Assembly (NCBI RefSeq): GCF_024505045.1
Contig: NZ_JANIBM010000003.1
Coordinates: 248,001-312,000, forward strand
DNA: 64,000 bases
Source of the DNA: Methylomonas aurea
Lineage (GTDB): Bacteria; Pseudomonadota; Gammaproteobacteria; Methylococcales; Methylomonadaceae
Reading direction: 5' to 3'
Shown here: positions 8,922-17,825 of the stretch, piece after piece
Layout: each line of letters begins with the position of its first letter
How positions within the stretch are numbered: position 1 is the first letter of the stretch
Notes under the pieces: generated by a model
The model's database searches: none
What the model was told of the DNA's origin: nothing
Seen by the model: only the letters and a program-made list of their open reading frames with translations
Made by a program: the position numbers and the translations under genes

Positions 8922-10478
8922 TCAATGCCGAAAATGGCGCATGCCGGTCAATACCATCGCAATATTATGCTCGTCCGCAGCGGCGATTACTTCGGCGTCG
9001 CGCATGGAACCGCCCGGATGTATCACCGCGGTAATGCCGGCCGCCGCCGCAGCGTCAATACCGTCGCGGAACGGGAAAAAAGCGTCTGAGGCCATGACCG
9101 AGCCTGTCACTTCCAGTCCTTCGTCAGCCGCTTTGATGCCGGCAATCTTTGCCGAATAGACCCGACTCATTTGGCCCGCACCGATGCCGATGGTCCGGCC
9201 GTGTTTGCCGTAAACGATGGCGTTGGACTTGACGAATTTGGCAACCTTCCAGACAAATAACAAGTCGGCCAATTCTTGTTCGGTCGGTTCGCGTTTGCTG
9301 ACGATTCTCAGGTCCGCCGCGGCGATATTGCCGGTGTCCTTGTCCTGCACCAACAAGCCGCCGCCCACCCGTTTGAAATCCAACTGCGTGCCTGCCGAGT
9401 CGTGCCAATAACCGCAGTTCAATACCCGGACGTTCGGTTTTTTGGCCAGAGCGGCTATTGCATCGGCACAGATTGCCGGAGCTATGATGACTTCGACAAA
9501 CTGACGGCCGACGATTTCGGCGGCGGTGGTTGGGTCCAGTTCGCGATTGAAGGCGATGATGCCGCCGAATGCCGAGGTAGGGTCGGTTGCGTAGGCCGAA
9601 TTGTAAGCATCGCCAATATCGGCTCCGACCGCCACGCCGCAGGGATTGGCGTGTTTGACAATCACGCAGGCCGGCTCGGAAAACGCTTTAACGCATTCCA
9701 GTGCGGCATCGGCATCGGCGATGTTGTTGTAAGACAGTTCCTTGCCTTGCAATTGTTTAGCCGCGGCGATGCTGCCGGCAGGCGGCGTCTTATCTCGGTA
9801 AAACGCCGCGGTTTGATGCGGGTTTTCGCCGTAGCGCATGGTTTGCAAGCGGTGAAACTGCAGGTTTAGCGTTTCCGGAAAACCGCTGTCCAGTATTTTT
9901 CCTAAATAAGCCGAAATCGCGGTGTCGTAGCGGGCAGTGTGTTCGAAGCTTTTCAATGCCAGTCGAAAGCGGCGTTCGTGGCTTAGAGTCGCGTTACCGG
10001 TTTGCAGTTCTTCGAGAACGGCTGCGTAGTCGGCCGGATCCACCACGATTGCGACATCTGCATGGTTTTTGGCTGCGGCGCGGATCATGGTCGGGCCACC
10101 GATGTCGATGTTTTCGATCGCGGTCTCCAAATCGCAATTCGGATTGGCGATGGTTTGTTCGAAGGGATAAAGATTGACGACGACCATGTCGATCGGTTGA
10201 ATAGCGTTTTCCGCCATCACCGCGTCATCGATTCCGCGGCGGCCCAAAATGCCGCCATGTACTTTAGGGTGCAGAGTTTTGACGCGGCCGTCCATCATTT
10301 CCGGAAAACCGGTGTAGTCCGAGACTTCGGTGACGGCGATATTGTGCTCGGCCAGTAATTTCGCGGTACCGCCAGTGGAGAGCAATTCGATTCCCAGGCC
10401 GTTCAGGCCGCGGCAAAATTCTAAAATGCCGGTTTTATCGGAGACGCTGACCAACGCGCGGGTCACTTTTTTGTTCAT
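8922..10478 (-). CDS. purH: Bifunctional AICAR transformylase / IMP cyclohydrolase PurH
   Basis: PurH catalyses the last two steps to IMP: formyl transfer from 10-formyl-tetrahydrofolate to AICAR, then ring closure. At 518 residues it is of normal length. The N-terminal MGS-like cyclohydrolase domain (1-150) has [14 protein letters not shown] and S-T-G-G-T-A. The transformylase domain includes [13 protein letters not shown] and [10 protein letters not shown]. The ATG at 10478 has a GAGG ribosome binding site. It lies 29 bases after fis, as in many gammaproteobacteria, so purine synthesis and Fis probably share transcripts. Confidence 0.97.
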   Translation of the reverse strand: MNKKVTRALVSVSDKTGILEFCRGLNGLGIELLSTGGTAKLLAEHNIAVTEVSDYTGFPEMMDGRVKTLHPKVHGGILGRRGIDDAVMAENAIQPIDMVVVNLYPFEQTIANPNCDLETAIENIDIGGPTMIRAAAKNHADVAIVVDPADYAAVLEELQTGNATLSHERRFRLALKSFEHTARYDTAISAYLGKILDSGFPETLNLQFHRLQTMRYGENPHQTAAFYRDKTPPAGSIAAAKQLQGKELSYNNIADADAALECVKAFSEPACVIVKHANPCGVAVGADIGDAYNSAYATDPTSAFGGIIAFNRELDPTTAAEIVGRQFVEVIIAPAICADAIAALAKKPNVRVLNCGYWHDSAGTQLDFKRVGGGLLVQDKDTGNIAAADLRIVSKREPTEQELADLLFVWKVAKFVKSNAIVYGKHGRTIGIGAGQMSRVYSAKIAGIKAADEGLEVTGSVMASDAFFPFRDGIDAAAAAGITAVIHPGGSMRDAEVIAAADEHNIAMVLTGMRHFRH

Positions 10479-10507
10479 GCAAACCTCAAAAAAGGTAAAA
10501 GAAGACG

Positions 10508-10771
10508 TTAACTGATGCCGTAATGTTCGAGCTTTTTGCGCAATGTGCTGCGGCTTAAACCCAGAATAATTGAGGCTTTACTTTGGTTGAAATCGCAATG
10601 TTTCAAAGTGGTTTCAAGTAGCGGCTTTTCGACTTCGGCCAAAACCAAATGGTAAAGACCGGTAGAATCATGGCCGTTTAGATGCTCGAAATATTCCTCG
10701 ACGCAATCGCGGACATGGTCAGAAAGGGTGAGGTCGCTAGCGGCATCTTTGGGAGAGGGCGGTGTTACCAT
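10508..10771 (-). CDS. fis: Nucleoid-associated DNA-binding protein Fis
   Basis: An 87-residue Fis protein. Fis bends DNA and tunes transcription and recombination according to growth state. The N-terminal beta-hairpin arm region is at about 10-30. The C-terminal helix-turn-helix contains [27 protein letters not shown], the hallmark of the family. The ATG directly follows the dusB stop with no gap, the classic dusB-fis arrangement, so translation is likely coupled. purH follows. Confidence 0.95.
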   Translation of the reverse strand: MVTPPSPKDAASDLTLSDHVRDCVEEYFEHLNGHDSTGLYHLVLAEVEKPLLETTLKHCDFNQSKASIILGLSRSTLRKKLEHYGIS

Positions 10772-11749
10772 CTAGGTGGCTCTTGGCGAAAATAGGTTAA
10801 AAGATGCGTCGACCAGATCAAGTTGTAGCCTGGTATCTTGAGCCTGATTGATCGCCAGTTTTTGCGCGGCCGGCAATGCACCTAAACGATCGAAATACCA
10901 ACCGATGTGTTTACGGGCGATTCTAACACCAGTGTCTTTGCCGTAGAAACTGTATAAATTCTCCAGATGCCTGGCGATGACGGTTTTGATTTCGGTCAAA
11001 CTCAGCGGTGTCTGTGGCGTACCTTGCAGGTTTGCCGTGATTTCTCTGAAAATCCAGGGGCGTCCCTGCGCGGCGCGGCCGATCATCACTGCGTCGGCAC
11101 CGGTGTAGTCCAGGACCTGTTTAGCTTTATCGGCGCTGTCGATATCGCCATTGGCGATGATGGGAATCTTGGCTATTTGTTTTACACTTTTGATGGTTTC
11201 GTATTCGGCATGGCCTTCGAATTTACAAGCCCTGCTGCGGCCGTGTATCGTGAGTGCCTGGATTCCGCTTTGCTCGGCTATTCTGGCAATCTTCACGGCA
11301 TTGCGATTCTGTGGGTTCCAGCCGGTACGGATTTTTAAGGTCACCGGTATGTCGACCGCAGCGACAACGGCTTCCAGAATCCGCGCTACCAGCGGTTCGT
11401 CTCTTAATAGCGCCGACCCTGCGGCAGTCGAGCAGACTTTTTTGGCCGGGCAGCCCATGTTGATATCAATGATTTGCGCGCCGCGCTGCTGGTTAAGCTT
11501 GGCGGCTGCCGCCATTTGCGCAGGGTCGGCACCCAAAATTTGCACCGAGCGGAGCCCGGTGTCTGCGGAGAGGTCGGCTTTCTTAAGCGTTCGCGGATGG
11601 TTCTGCAGGGTAGTATTGGAAATTAGCATTTCCGAGACAACCAGCCCGGCACCAAATTCGCTGCACAACTGCCGGAACGGCCTGTCGGTGATGCCCGCCA
11701 TCGGGGCTAAAATGACGTTGTTGGGAAGTATGTATGGGCCGATCTTCAT
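10772..11749 (-). CDS. dusB: tRNA-dihydrouridine synthase DusB
   Basis: DusB reduces uridine to dihydrouridine in tRNA D-loops using FMN and NADPH. It is a TIM-barrel flavoprotein of about 325 residues. Visible family marks are L-A-P-M-A-G-I-T-D-R-P-F-R, the catalytic-loop N-M-G-C-P-A-K-K-V, T-L-K-I-R-T-G-W, H-G-R-S-R-A, and the late A-D-A-V-M-I-G-R-A-A-Q-G-R-P-W. The frame opens ten codons earlier at 11779, but M-K-I-G-P-Y-I-L-P-N-N at 11749 matches the usual start. It is the first gene of dusB-fis-purH-purD. The promoter should lie in 11750-11850. Confidence 0.95.
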   Translation of the reverse strand: MKIGPYILPNNVILAPMAGITDRPFRQLCSEFGAGLVVSEMLISNTTLQNHPRTLKKADLSADTGLRSVQILGADPAQMAAAAKLNQQRGAQIIDINMGCPAKKVCSTAAGSALLRDEPLVARILEAVVAAVDIPVTLKIRTGWNPQNRNAVKIARIAEQSGIQALTIHGRSRACKFEGHAEYETIKSVKQIAKIPIIANGDIDSADKAKQVLDYTGADAVMIGRAAQGRPWIFREITANLQGTPQTPLSLTEIKTVIARHLENLYSFYGKDTGVRIARKHIGWYFDRLGALPAAQKLAINQAQDTRLQLDLVDASFNLFSPRAT

Positions 11750-11960
11750 GAATCGCCGGGCTAGCCGAAAGGGCCGCAAATGATACCTTAAAACACGGCG
11801 TTGGCGAAATCTCTGCGGGGATCGGCGATTTCGCCGAGCGAAGCGTTTCGGGTGCGAAACGTGGCGGATGGAATGCGAGCCCCTGCGCCGGGTCTTGGTG
11901 TGTCCGGCTCTTGAGTCCAGTCAGGGAGCAAGCGGTTTTATATGGAGAAAGCGAGTGGTT

Positions 11961-12599
11961 ATGGAAAATACGGATAAGCATGTGGTTTGGCACCATGCCG
12001 GGATTAAGCGGGCGCACAGGGAGGTCCTGAATGGGCATAGGTCGGCGATTTTGTGGTTCACCGGCTTATCGGGCTCCGGTAAATCGACCTTAGCTCACGC
12101 GGTTGAGGAGCGTTTGCACCAGCTTGGTTGCCGTACGTTCGTTTTGGACGGTGATAATGTCAGGCAGGGTCTATGCACGGATTTGGGGTTCAGCGACCAT
12201 GATCGCCGCGAGAATATCCGGCGCATCTCTGAGGTCGCCAAATTGATGTTGGAGGCTGGAGTAATCACGTTGACGGCGTTTATTTCCCCGTTTCAGATGG
12301 AACGTTTGCAAGCCAGGCAATTAGTGGCAGAAAACGATTTCATCGAAATTTATTGCAATTGCGAATTGGCTGTTTGCGAGCGGCGCGATACTAAGGGACT
12401 TTACCGAAAAGCCAGACTGGGTGAAATCAAATGGTTTACCGGAATTTCATCACCTTATGAGGTACCGCAACATCCAGATTTAGTAGTAGAAACCGGGCGG
12501 GACAGCTTGGCAGACTGTGTGGACACAGTGATGCAGTTCTTGGTCCTACGCGGCGTGATCGAACTGCCACGGGTAAGGGAACGGGCGGATGAATATTGA
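11961..12599 (+). CDS. cysC: Adenylylsulfate (APS) kinase CysC
   Basis: CysC phosphorylates adenosine 5'-phosphosulfate to PAPS, the donor for sulfotransferases and for PAPS reductase. The protein has 212 residues. The P-loop G-L-S-G-S-G-K-S-T is at 35-43. The D-G-D-N-V-R-Q-G-L motif, the G-F-S-x-x-D-R-x-E-N-I-R-R segment and a C-terminal G-L-Y-R-K-A-R loop also fit. The frame is open from 11868, but the ATG at 11961 gives the family-like N-terminus. No cysD/cysN or PAPS reductase is near. Its 3' end overlaps the following DHH phosphoesterase by 11 bases. This suggests a PAPS supply for sulfation rather than sulfate assimilation, an inference from context only. Confidence 0.93.
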   Translation: MENTDKHVVWHHAGIKRAHREVLNGHRSAILWFTGLSGSGKSTLAHAVEERLHQLGCRTFVLDGDNVRQGLCTDLGFSDHDRRENIRRISEVAKLMLEAGVITLTAFISPFQMERLQARQLVAENDFIEIYCNCELAVCERRDTKGLYRKARLGEIKWFTGISSPYEVPQHPDLVVETGRDSLADCVDTVMQFLVLRGVIELPRVRERADEY

Positions 12600-13542
12600 C
12601 GTATTCAACGGAGATGCCGATGGCATTTGCAGTCTGCTGCAATTGCGGCTGGCATATCCGCGAGAATCTAAGCTCGTGACCGGGGTTAAGCGTGATATCG
12701 GGCTGCTTAGCCGGGTGGTGGCTGAATCCGGCGACGAGGTGGTCGTGCTCGACGTGTCGCTGGATCGCAATCGAGATGCGCTGATGCGGTTGTTGGTTAA
12801 CGGTGTCGAAGTTTTTTACATGGACCACCACTTTTCCGGGGAGATACCCAGCCACCCTGGTCTGAAGGCCGCAATCGATACCGGTGCGAACGTTTGTACC
12901 AGTCTATTGATGGACCGGTTTTTGGGCTCGCGTTATACCGCCTGGGCAATAACAGGGGCTTTCGGCGACAATTTGGAGCCCGTAGCCAGTGAGGCGGCCA
13001 AAACGTTGAATATCTCGGCTCGAGAATTGCATGATTTAAAGCAATTAGGAATATGTATCAATTACAACGCATACGGTAACGATATTTGCGATCTGCATAT
13101 AGCGCCCGATTTGTTGTACAAGGAATTAATAGGCTATCGTTCTCCATTGGAGTTTATCGGCGATAAACCGCAGTTGTACGAACAGTTGCTGGATGGTTAT
13201 GCCCAGGACATGTTGTCGGCCGCCCAAATCGAAGCGTGCTTTGAAACCGATAGCATTGCGGTATTCATGTTGCCTGATGAGAAATGGGCACGGCGTGTCG
13301 GTGGCGTTTGGGCGAACGAATTGGCGAATCGCCGTCCGGACAGGGCGCATGCCATTTTGAGCCGGAATCGGAATGGAGGATTTCAGGTAAGCCTGCGTGC
13401 CCCTTTGAATAATAAAACGGGAGCGGACGAGTTGTGTAGGCAATTCCACGGCGGAGGGCGTAAAGCCGCTGCAGGAATAGACAATCTTTGTGAAGAGAAT
13501 ATCGGCGATTTTATTTTGGCGCTCCAGGCTAAATACCCATAA
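12589..13542 (+). CDS. DHH/DHHA1-family phosphoesterase
   Basis: A 317-residue protein of the DHH phosphoesterase superfamily. Metal-binding motifs are visible: F-N-G-D-A-D-G at 6-12, L-D-V-S-L-D at 54-59, M-D-H-H at 78-81, G-A-F-G-D-N near 122-127, and the DHHA1 glycine motif G-G-G-R-K-A-A-A-G at 288-296. In the motif usually written GGGHxxAAG, Arg replaces His. Relatives cut nanoRNA, cyclic dinucleotides or pAp (3'-phosphoadenosine-5'-phosphate). The start overlaps cysC by 11 bases, so the two are almost certainly co-translated. Because pAp is the by-product of PAPS-dependent sulfation, pAp removal is an attractive guess. Substrate is not shown by sequence. Confidence 0.8.
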   Translation: MNIDVFNGDADGICSLLQLRLAYPRESKLVTGVKRDIGLLSRVVAESGDEVVVLDVSLDRNRDALMRLLVNGVEVFYMDHHFSGEIPSHPGLKAAIDTGANVCTSLLMDRFLGSRYTAWAITGAFGDNLEPVASEAAKTLNISARELHDLKQLGICINYNAYGNDICDLHIAPDLLYKELIGYRSPLEFIGDKPQLYEQLLDGYAQDMLSAAQIEACFETDSIAVFMLPDEKWARRVGGVWANELANRRPDRAHAILSRNRNGGFQVSLRAPLNNKTGADELCRQFHGGGRKAAAGIDNLCEENIGDFILALQAKYP

Positions 13543-13715
13543 TTTATGCCGATGGAATCTTGAAAAATCTTTATCATCTTATGGGGAAGGTAAAGATAAA
13601 GATATTCTTAAAATAAGGTTCTATATTGTCATTGTAGGTGTTGTAGTTGGAATGGTGGCTGAAGTTTTCACGCTTTGTGGTATTCTTTTTATTTATTGCC
13701 TCCGTGCGGAGAATA

Positions 13716-14654
13716 ATGTTTTATTTTTTATATTCTATTTTTTCTTCTTGCCTGGCATCGCGGCAGTGCGTGTCTGGCAAGCGTGATCGTGCGTTTTTCA
13801 ATGCCTGTAGCAATAAGGGCTACTGTTTAGTGCTTATAGGAGTTTTGATCTCGTTTGGTTTAGAGGCGGATACCCAAATCGTTAAACCGATATCGGTCAA
13901 AGAAAACACAGAAGTAAATAAGACGGCAGACAGTTTTAAGAATAGTGCAGCCGGCACCATAAACAATCATGAATGGCATAAAGATAGAATTGTTAAAGCG
14001 GGAGAGCCCGAACCCGCTCCCGATGCGACGCTCAGACGAGTCGCTTTGCCACAAGAAAGTTATATATCGATTGAGTCGGTGTTTGCCGGCAGAATGGCTA
14101 GGCCTTCTGCTTACCAATTCGGATTGGCTAGAGAAAAACTTATTGCTACTCCACCTTATTCCGAACCCAGTGTGGAAGTTTTTTATGAAGACGTACTCGA
14201 TTCGGTTCGCGATACGATAGGGGCTGCTACATATAGCAAGCTTTTGTGGACTTATTACGATATCAAAGAAATTGATAACTTAATTTATGCAAAGATGGCG
14301 CAATACGACTTTAGCCACAGTATTTTCTCGGACGGATACAGGGGTATTGACGGGTTGAATCATCAATTCGGTGCGAGCATTATGGTGAGCAATGCGTCAG
14401 GCGCGCCGAACAGAAATTCAATGTTTCAGGATGATCTGGATAAACCGTCGCCTGGCAGCAGTGGTAAAGCCGTATTAAACATCCCAGAGCAGAATTTCGG
14501 GAACCTCGAGCATGAATTTGTTGGTAATAGTTATTTCGGTCTAATCCTAAGGATTATGACGGTAAAGAATATTATATATGCTATGTTGGCTATTTTTATG
14601 AGTGGCTTAATCTGGCGTGTCTTCAGGTTTTTTATCAAGCAAGATTTGAGCTAA
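13716..14654 (+). CDS. Unrecognised membrane-anchored protein
   Basis: About 312 residues, family unknown to me. The ATG at 13716 has a GGAG ribosome binding site six bases before it; the frame is open from 13647. Two hydrophobic segments lie in the N-terminal 60 residues (F-Y-F-L-Y-S-I-F and Y-C-L-V-L-I-G-V-L-I-S-F-G-L). A polar domain follows, with two P-E-P-A-P / E-P-S-V-type proline stretches. The C-terminus has one more membrane segment (I-I-Y-A-M-L-A-I-F-M-S-G-L-I-W) ending in a basic tail. The large middle would sit on one side of the membrane. Base composition is AT-rich compared with cysC. It follows the DHH gene in the same direction and converges on the DevBCA-like exporter; a link to that exporter is speculative. 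Confidence 0.55.
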   Translation: MFYFLYSIFSSCLASRQCVSGKRDRAFFNACSNKGYCLVLIGVLISFGLEADTQIVKPISVKENTEVNKTADSFKNSAAGTINNHEWHKDRIVKAGEPEPAPDATLRRVALPQESYISIESVFAGRMARPSAYQFGLAREKLIATPPYSEPSVEVFYEDVLDSVRDTIGAATYSKLLWTYYDIKEIDNLIYAKMAQYDFSHSIFSDGYRGIDGLNHQFGASIMVSNASGAPNRNSMFQDDLDKPSPGSSGKAVLNIPEQNFGNLEHEFVGNSYFGLILRIMTVKNIIYAMLAIFMSGLIWRVFRFFIKQDLS

Positions 14655-14664
14655 ATATCACCGC

Positions 14665-15660
14665 TTAATTCAACTCAATTTTAACGTTGACTTCAAGCCC
14701 AACCGGCGCCTGTAAAGGCGATTCAGGGTCGATAAAAACTTGAATAACGTCGATATCCTTGCGTTCGGTAGCTGTTTTGGCGAAAACGGTCTTTTTGCCC
14801 ATGATTTGTTTAACTAAAGAAACGCGAGCGGGAATTTCTTTTTCACCCAATCCTCGGCCAAACAAAGTTGCTTTTTGGCCGGCACGAAGCAATAACGCAT
14901 AGTTCTCGTCCACTTCCGCGCGCACGCGCAATTTGCTCAGATCGCCCAGTAATAATACCGGCTCCGGGCTGCTGGTCGAAAATGTCGACTCGCCGACGCG
15001 CAATATATTTTCCAGCACGGTGCCATCGATCGGGGCAATGAGAAATGTTTCAGCGAGACTTTGCTGAGCCGCTTTTAACCGCGCTTCGGCAACCGTCACT
15101 TGCGCCAGGGCGGCTTGTTTGTCGACGTCGCGGACGTAGTTTGTCAGATAGCGGGTTTCCGATAATAGGCGAAGACTGTCAGCTTGCTTAAGCCTAGCAC
15201 TGGTTTCCGCCAGATCGCGCTCGTCTTCCGAAGCGAATTTGCTATTCTGTAGCCGGTCGATCCGTTCGAGTTTGCGGCGCGCATACTCGGCATCCAAGGC
15301 CGATACCTTTTGCGCGTTTTTTTTGGCTTCGATTTCGTAGGGATTAATGCCTGCCATCACTTTTTCCAAATCGGCTTTCGCGGCGGCTAATTGGGCTTCC
15401 GCTACGGTCACCGCGAGTTGCTCTTCGGCGTTTTTTTGAGCGGCGAGGATATCGCCGGCCTTAACCCGTTGGCCTAGTTCGACTTTATATTCACCAAGAA
15501 TTCCGGGGTGTTTGAATGCCACTCGGCGAATTTCGTTGGCCGGCTCAACGTAACCTATACCTTGTATCCTTCGCGGTTCCGGTCCGGACTGGTCGGCTTT
15601 AAGCAAAGGGCTGCCGAGAGTCATCAGCAAAGCGGTAATCAATGAGGCAGAACGTCGCAT
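14665..15660 (-). CDS. Periplasmic adaptor (membrane fusion) subunit, DevB/HlyD-like
   Basis: A 331-residue membrane fusion protein for an ABC exporter. A signal-like N-terminus (1-23) is followed by a lipoyl/biotinyl half near 45-75 (G-Q-R-V-K-A-G-D-I-L-A-A-Q). A long coiled-coil hairpin covers about 75-205. The second lipoyl half contains I-A-P-I-D-G-T-V-L-E, followed by a beta-barrel region. It is the last gene of a three-gene leftward set with the ATPase (2-base gap) and permease. The order permease-ATPase-adaptor, read 5' to 3', is permuted against devB-devC-devA of cyanobacteria. Substrate is unknown; the PEP-CTERM neighbourhood suggests an envelope or surface component. Confidence 0.8.
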   Translation of the reverse strand: MRRSASLITALLMTLGSPLLKADQSGPEPRRIQGIGYVEPANEIRRVAFKHPGILGEYKVELGQRVKAGDILAAQKNAEEQLAVTVAEAQLAAAKADLEKVMAGINPYEIEAKKNAQKVSALDAEYARRKLERIDRLQNSKFASEDERDLAETSARLKQADSLRLLSETRYLTNYVRDVDKQAALAQVTVAEARLKAAQQSLAETFLIAPIDGTVLENILRVGESTFSTSSPEPVLLLGDLSKLRVRAEVDENYALLLRAGQKATLFGRGLGEKEIPARVSLVKQIMGKKTVFAKTATERKDIDVIQVFIDPESPLQAPVGLEVNVKIELN

Positions 15661-15662
15661 AT

Positions 15663-16406
15663 TTAAAGTCCGGGAGGGTGGTCCAAATTGGTTTCAGTAT
15701 AGAAAGTATTTTCCGTTGCCGCAGTTTGCTGACGCTCAACCAATAGGCCGTCGGCAATTGACAGAATTCTATCGAACAACGGCAGCATTCTGGTGTCATG
15801 AGTCACGACGACCAGGACTGCATTTTCAATTCGGGCTTGCTCCAGTAATAGCTCGACTACCGTTTTACCAGTATTCCAGTCGAGCGCCGCAGTCGGTTCG
15901 TCGGCCAATACAATAGAAGGGCGATGCAGCAATGCCCGGGCGATCGCTACGCGTTGGCGTTGTCCACCGCTCAATTGCGTCGGATACTTATGCCGAAGAG
16001 GTTGAAGTTGCAGCCTATCCAGTAGTTTGTTCACACGCTGGTCGATATCGGTTTGTTCCATACCGGCATTGCGTCCGACCACCGATAAATTATCATCAAT
16101 CGTCAGAAAAGGTAGTAGTTGGGCCTGTTGGAAAATAAAACCCAATTTTTGCCGGCGCACCTCGGTTAGGCTGCTCTTGTCGGAAAAATTGACAGCACTA
16201 TTTTCGACCAGTAACTCGCCGGAACTTGGCTCCAAAAGGCAGCCAAGAATCGACAGTAACGTGGTTTTTCCGGAGCCCGATGGGCCGACTAGCACCGATG
16301 CCTCGCCTTGAGAGAATTCCAGATCGACGCGCTTTAACACCTGTTCGACAAGGTTGCCGCTGCCGTAACTCTTGGTTATTCCCCGGCAGACCAAAACGTT
16401 TTTCAT
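15663..16406 (-). CDS. ABC exporter ATPase, LolD/DevA-like
   Basis: A 247-residue ATPase of the MacB/LolD/DevA group, which drives FtsX-type permeases. Walker A V-G-P-S-G-S-G-K-T-T is at about 38-47. The Q-loop F-I-F-Q-Q-A-Q-L-L-P-F, signature L-S-G-G-Q-R-Q-R-V-A-I-A-R-A-L and Walker B I-V-L-A-D-E-P-T-A-A-L-D are intact. The start codon overlaps the permease stop (ATGA), showing translational coupling. It serves the FtsX-like permease and HlyD-type adaptor that flank it. Confidence 0.9.
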   Translation of the reverse strand: MKNVLVCRGITKSYGSGNLVEQVLKRVDLEFSQGEASVLVGPSGSGKTTLLSILGCLLEPSSGELLVENSAVNFSDKSSLTEVRRQKLGFIFQQAQLLPFLTIDDNLSVVGRNAGMEQTDIDQRVNKLLDRLQLQPLRHKYPTQLSGGQRQRVAIARALLHRPSIVLADEPTAALDWNTGKTVVELLLEQARIENAVLVVVTHDTRMLPLFDRILSIADGLLVERQQTAATENTFYTETNLDHPPGL

Positions 16407-17539
16407 CAGTGAAATACCGAGACTGGATCTAATTTAAAAACGGCACGGATCGAGAACCAGGAGCCGGCGACGCAAAATAACATCGAAAACAAAGTTAGGC
16501 AGGTCGAAACAAGGGGGGTTGTTTCTAAAGGGATCGGGCTGAGTGCGGTTAATTGGCAGGAGATCACGAACAGCAAAGAGCCAATTGTGATGCCTCCCCC
16601 CCCTAAAATAAGGCTTTGGGTCAAAATTATGCTTCTAAGCGATTTTTGATGAAATCCGAGTGCTAGAAGCGTGGCATAGTTGTTGATGTGGTCTTGAGTG
16701 ATGGAAAACAACGTTTGGCTCATGATTACTACTCCGACCAGCAGACCCAATGACGCAGTAATAATGACCGTGATGCCCACACCCGTTTCCAGCATCCAGT
16801 ATTTTACCGAGCGATCGGCAAATTCCTCGGTGGTCAGAACTTCGACATCGTTAATCTCCATAGCGATTCGGTCGCGAACGGATTTCACCTCCGCAGCGTT
16901 TTCGCAATTGACGAGAACAAACGAAATTTCGTCGTCTCGGTAGTAGGGAACGTAATCCAGGGCGTTTTCGATTGATGTGAACACGAACGGCGCAGCAGTA
17001 AAGGTCCGAACTCCTTGAGAAAATCCTCCAATTATCACGCGTTTTCCTTCCATTTCCGTCTCTTGACCAAGCTCTATAATCCCTAGTGCCTGTCTGGACA
17101 ATTCGTCCACGATCACCGTTTCAGGCAAATGTACTGCGGAAATGTCACCTTCGGACATCCGCCAAGGGCCTCCGGCGTTGCCGTTATCCAAACCGATAAC
17201 CTCAACTGTGATGCGCTTCCCTTCGGGGTGTTGCCAATTAACCCACCCAACTAGCATGCCCTCTGCCCATTTGACTCCTGGCACGCTCAGTGTTTGCTGG
17301 ATACGTTGTCTGGGAATAGCTGTGCCGTAATCCAACGTTCTGGTGCCTTTGGACATGACCCAAATATCGACCCCGGCGTGATTTATAATCGCACTATTGG
17401 TGTGAATCCAGCCGACCAACAGGCCGACTTGTGCTGCGGCAAGGAAATAGGCAAGCGATATACCGAGAATGGTCATGGCGAACCGAGAACGGTTGTAAAG
17501 CAACATCCTTCCCGCGGTCAGTATGATTGTAGATGTCAC
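16406..17539 (-). CDS. ABC exporter permease, FtsX/DevC-like
   Basis: A 377-residue inner-membrane permease. One N-terminal membrane segment (about 20-42) is followed by a large periplasmic domain (about 45-245). Three further segments lie at about 255-280, 310-335 and 345-370. This is the FtsX/MacB topology. The start of the C-terminal block (T-A-S-L-G-L-L-V-G-V-V-I-M-S-Q-T) resembles DevC of heterocyst glycolipid exporters. It is the first gene of the exporter set and divergent from the PEP-CTERM gene, with about 285 AT-rich bases between them. Confidence 0.85.
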   Translation of the reverse strand: MTSTIILTAGRMLLYNRSRFAMTILGISLAYFLAAAQVGLLVGWIHTNSAIINHAGVDIWVMSKGTRTLDYGTAIPRQRIQQTLSVPGVKWAEGMLVGWVNWQHPEGKRITVEVIGLDNGNAGGPWRMSEGDISAVHLPETVIVDELSRQALGIIELGQETEMEGKRVIIGGFSQGVRTFTAAPFVFTSIENALDYVPYYRDDEISFVLVNCENAAEVKSVRDRIAMEINDVEVLTTEEFADRSVKYWMLETGVGITVIITASLGLLVGVVIMSQTLFSITQDHINNYATLLALGFHQKSLRSIILTQSLILGGGGITIGSLLFVISCQLTALSPIPLETTPLVSTCLTLFSMLFCVAGSWFSIRAVFKLDPVSVFH

Positions 17540-17762
17540 GATATTTGAGACTAATTAGGTTTCTGGGTTGCTACGTAATTAAATCAAGTATATATCTGAA
17601 TCTCACAGTCTGAGCGGCTAAAACATGGGCTGTTGGTCTATAGGGGCTTATACGAATTCCTAGCTGGGGTTGTCAGAATCATTTACACAAGAAGGCATTC
17701 TTTTTTGGGTGCGGCTGGGGGTAGTGTTATAAATTATTGAAATTATTATAAAAATAAATATA

Positions 17763-17779
17763 TGGCATCTGTTGTGCTT
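17763..17779 (+). promoter_or_regulatory. Sigma-54-like promoter of the PEP-CTERM gene
   Basis: TGGCAT-CTGTT-GTGCT matches 9 of 11 specified positions of TGGCAC-N5-TTGCW, with GG at 17764-17765 and GC at 17776-17777, ten bases apart. Transcription would begin near 17789, giving a leader of about 37 bases. PEP-CTERM genes of exosortase systems are known in several bacteria to depend on RpoN with the PrsK/PrsR pair, so this fits. Neither prsK nor prsR is in the window. Confidence 0.55.
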
Positions 17780-17825
17780 ACTGTTATTGTGCATTCACTA
17801 AACATTGTCTTTGAGGGGAAATCTC

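Noticed and set aside
11801-11818. GG-N10-GC motif upstream of cysC as a sigma-54 promoter
   Set aside because: Only 7 of 11 consensus positions match and the leader would be about 130 bases. GG-N10-GC alone is common by chance.
13490-13786. 98-residue hydrophobic frame overlapping the orphan membrane protein
   Set aside because: It begins inside the DHH gene, has no ribosome binding site and competes with the better-supported frame starting at 13716.
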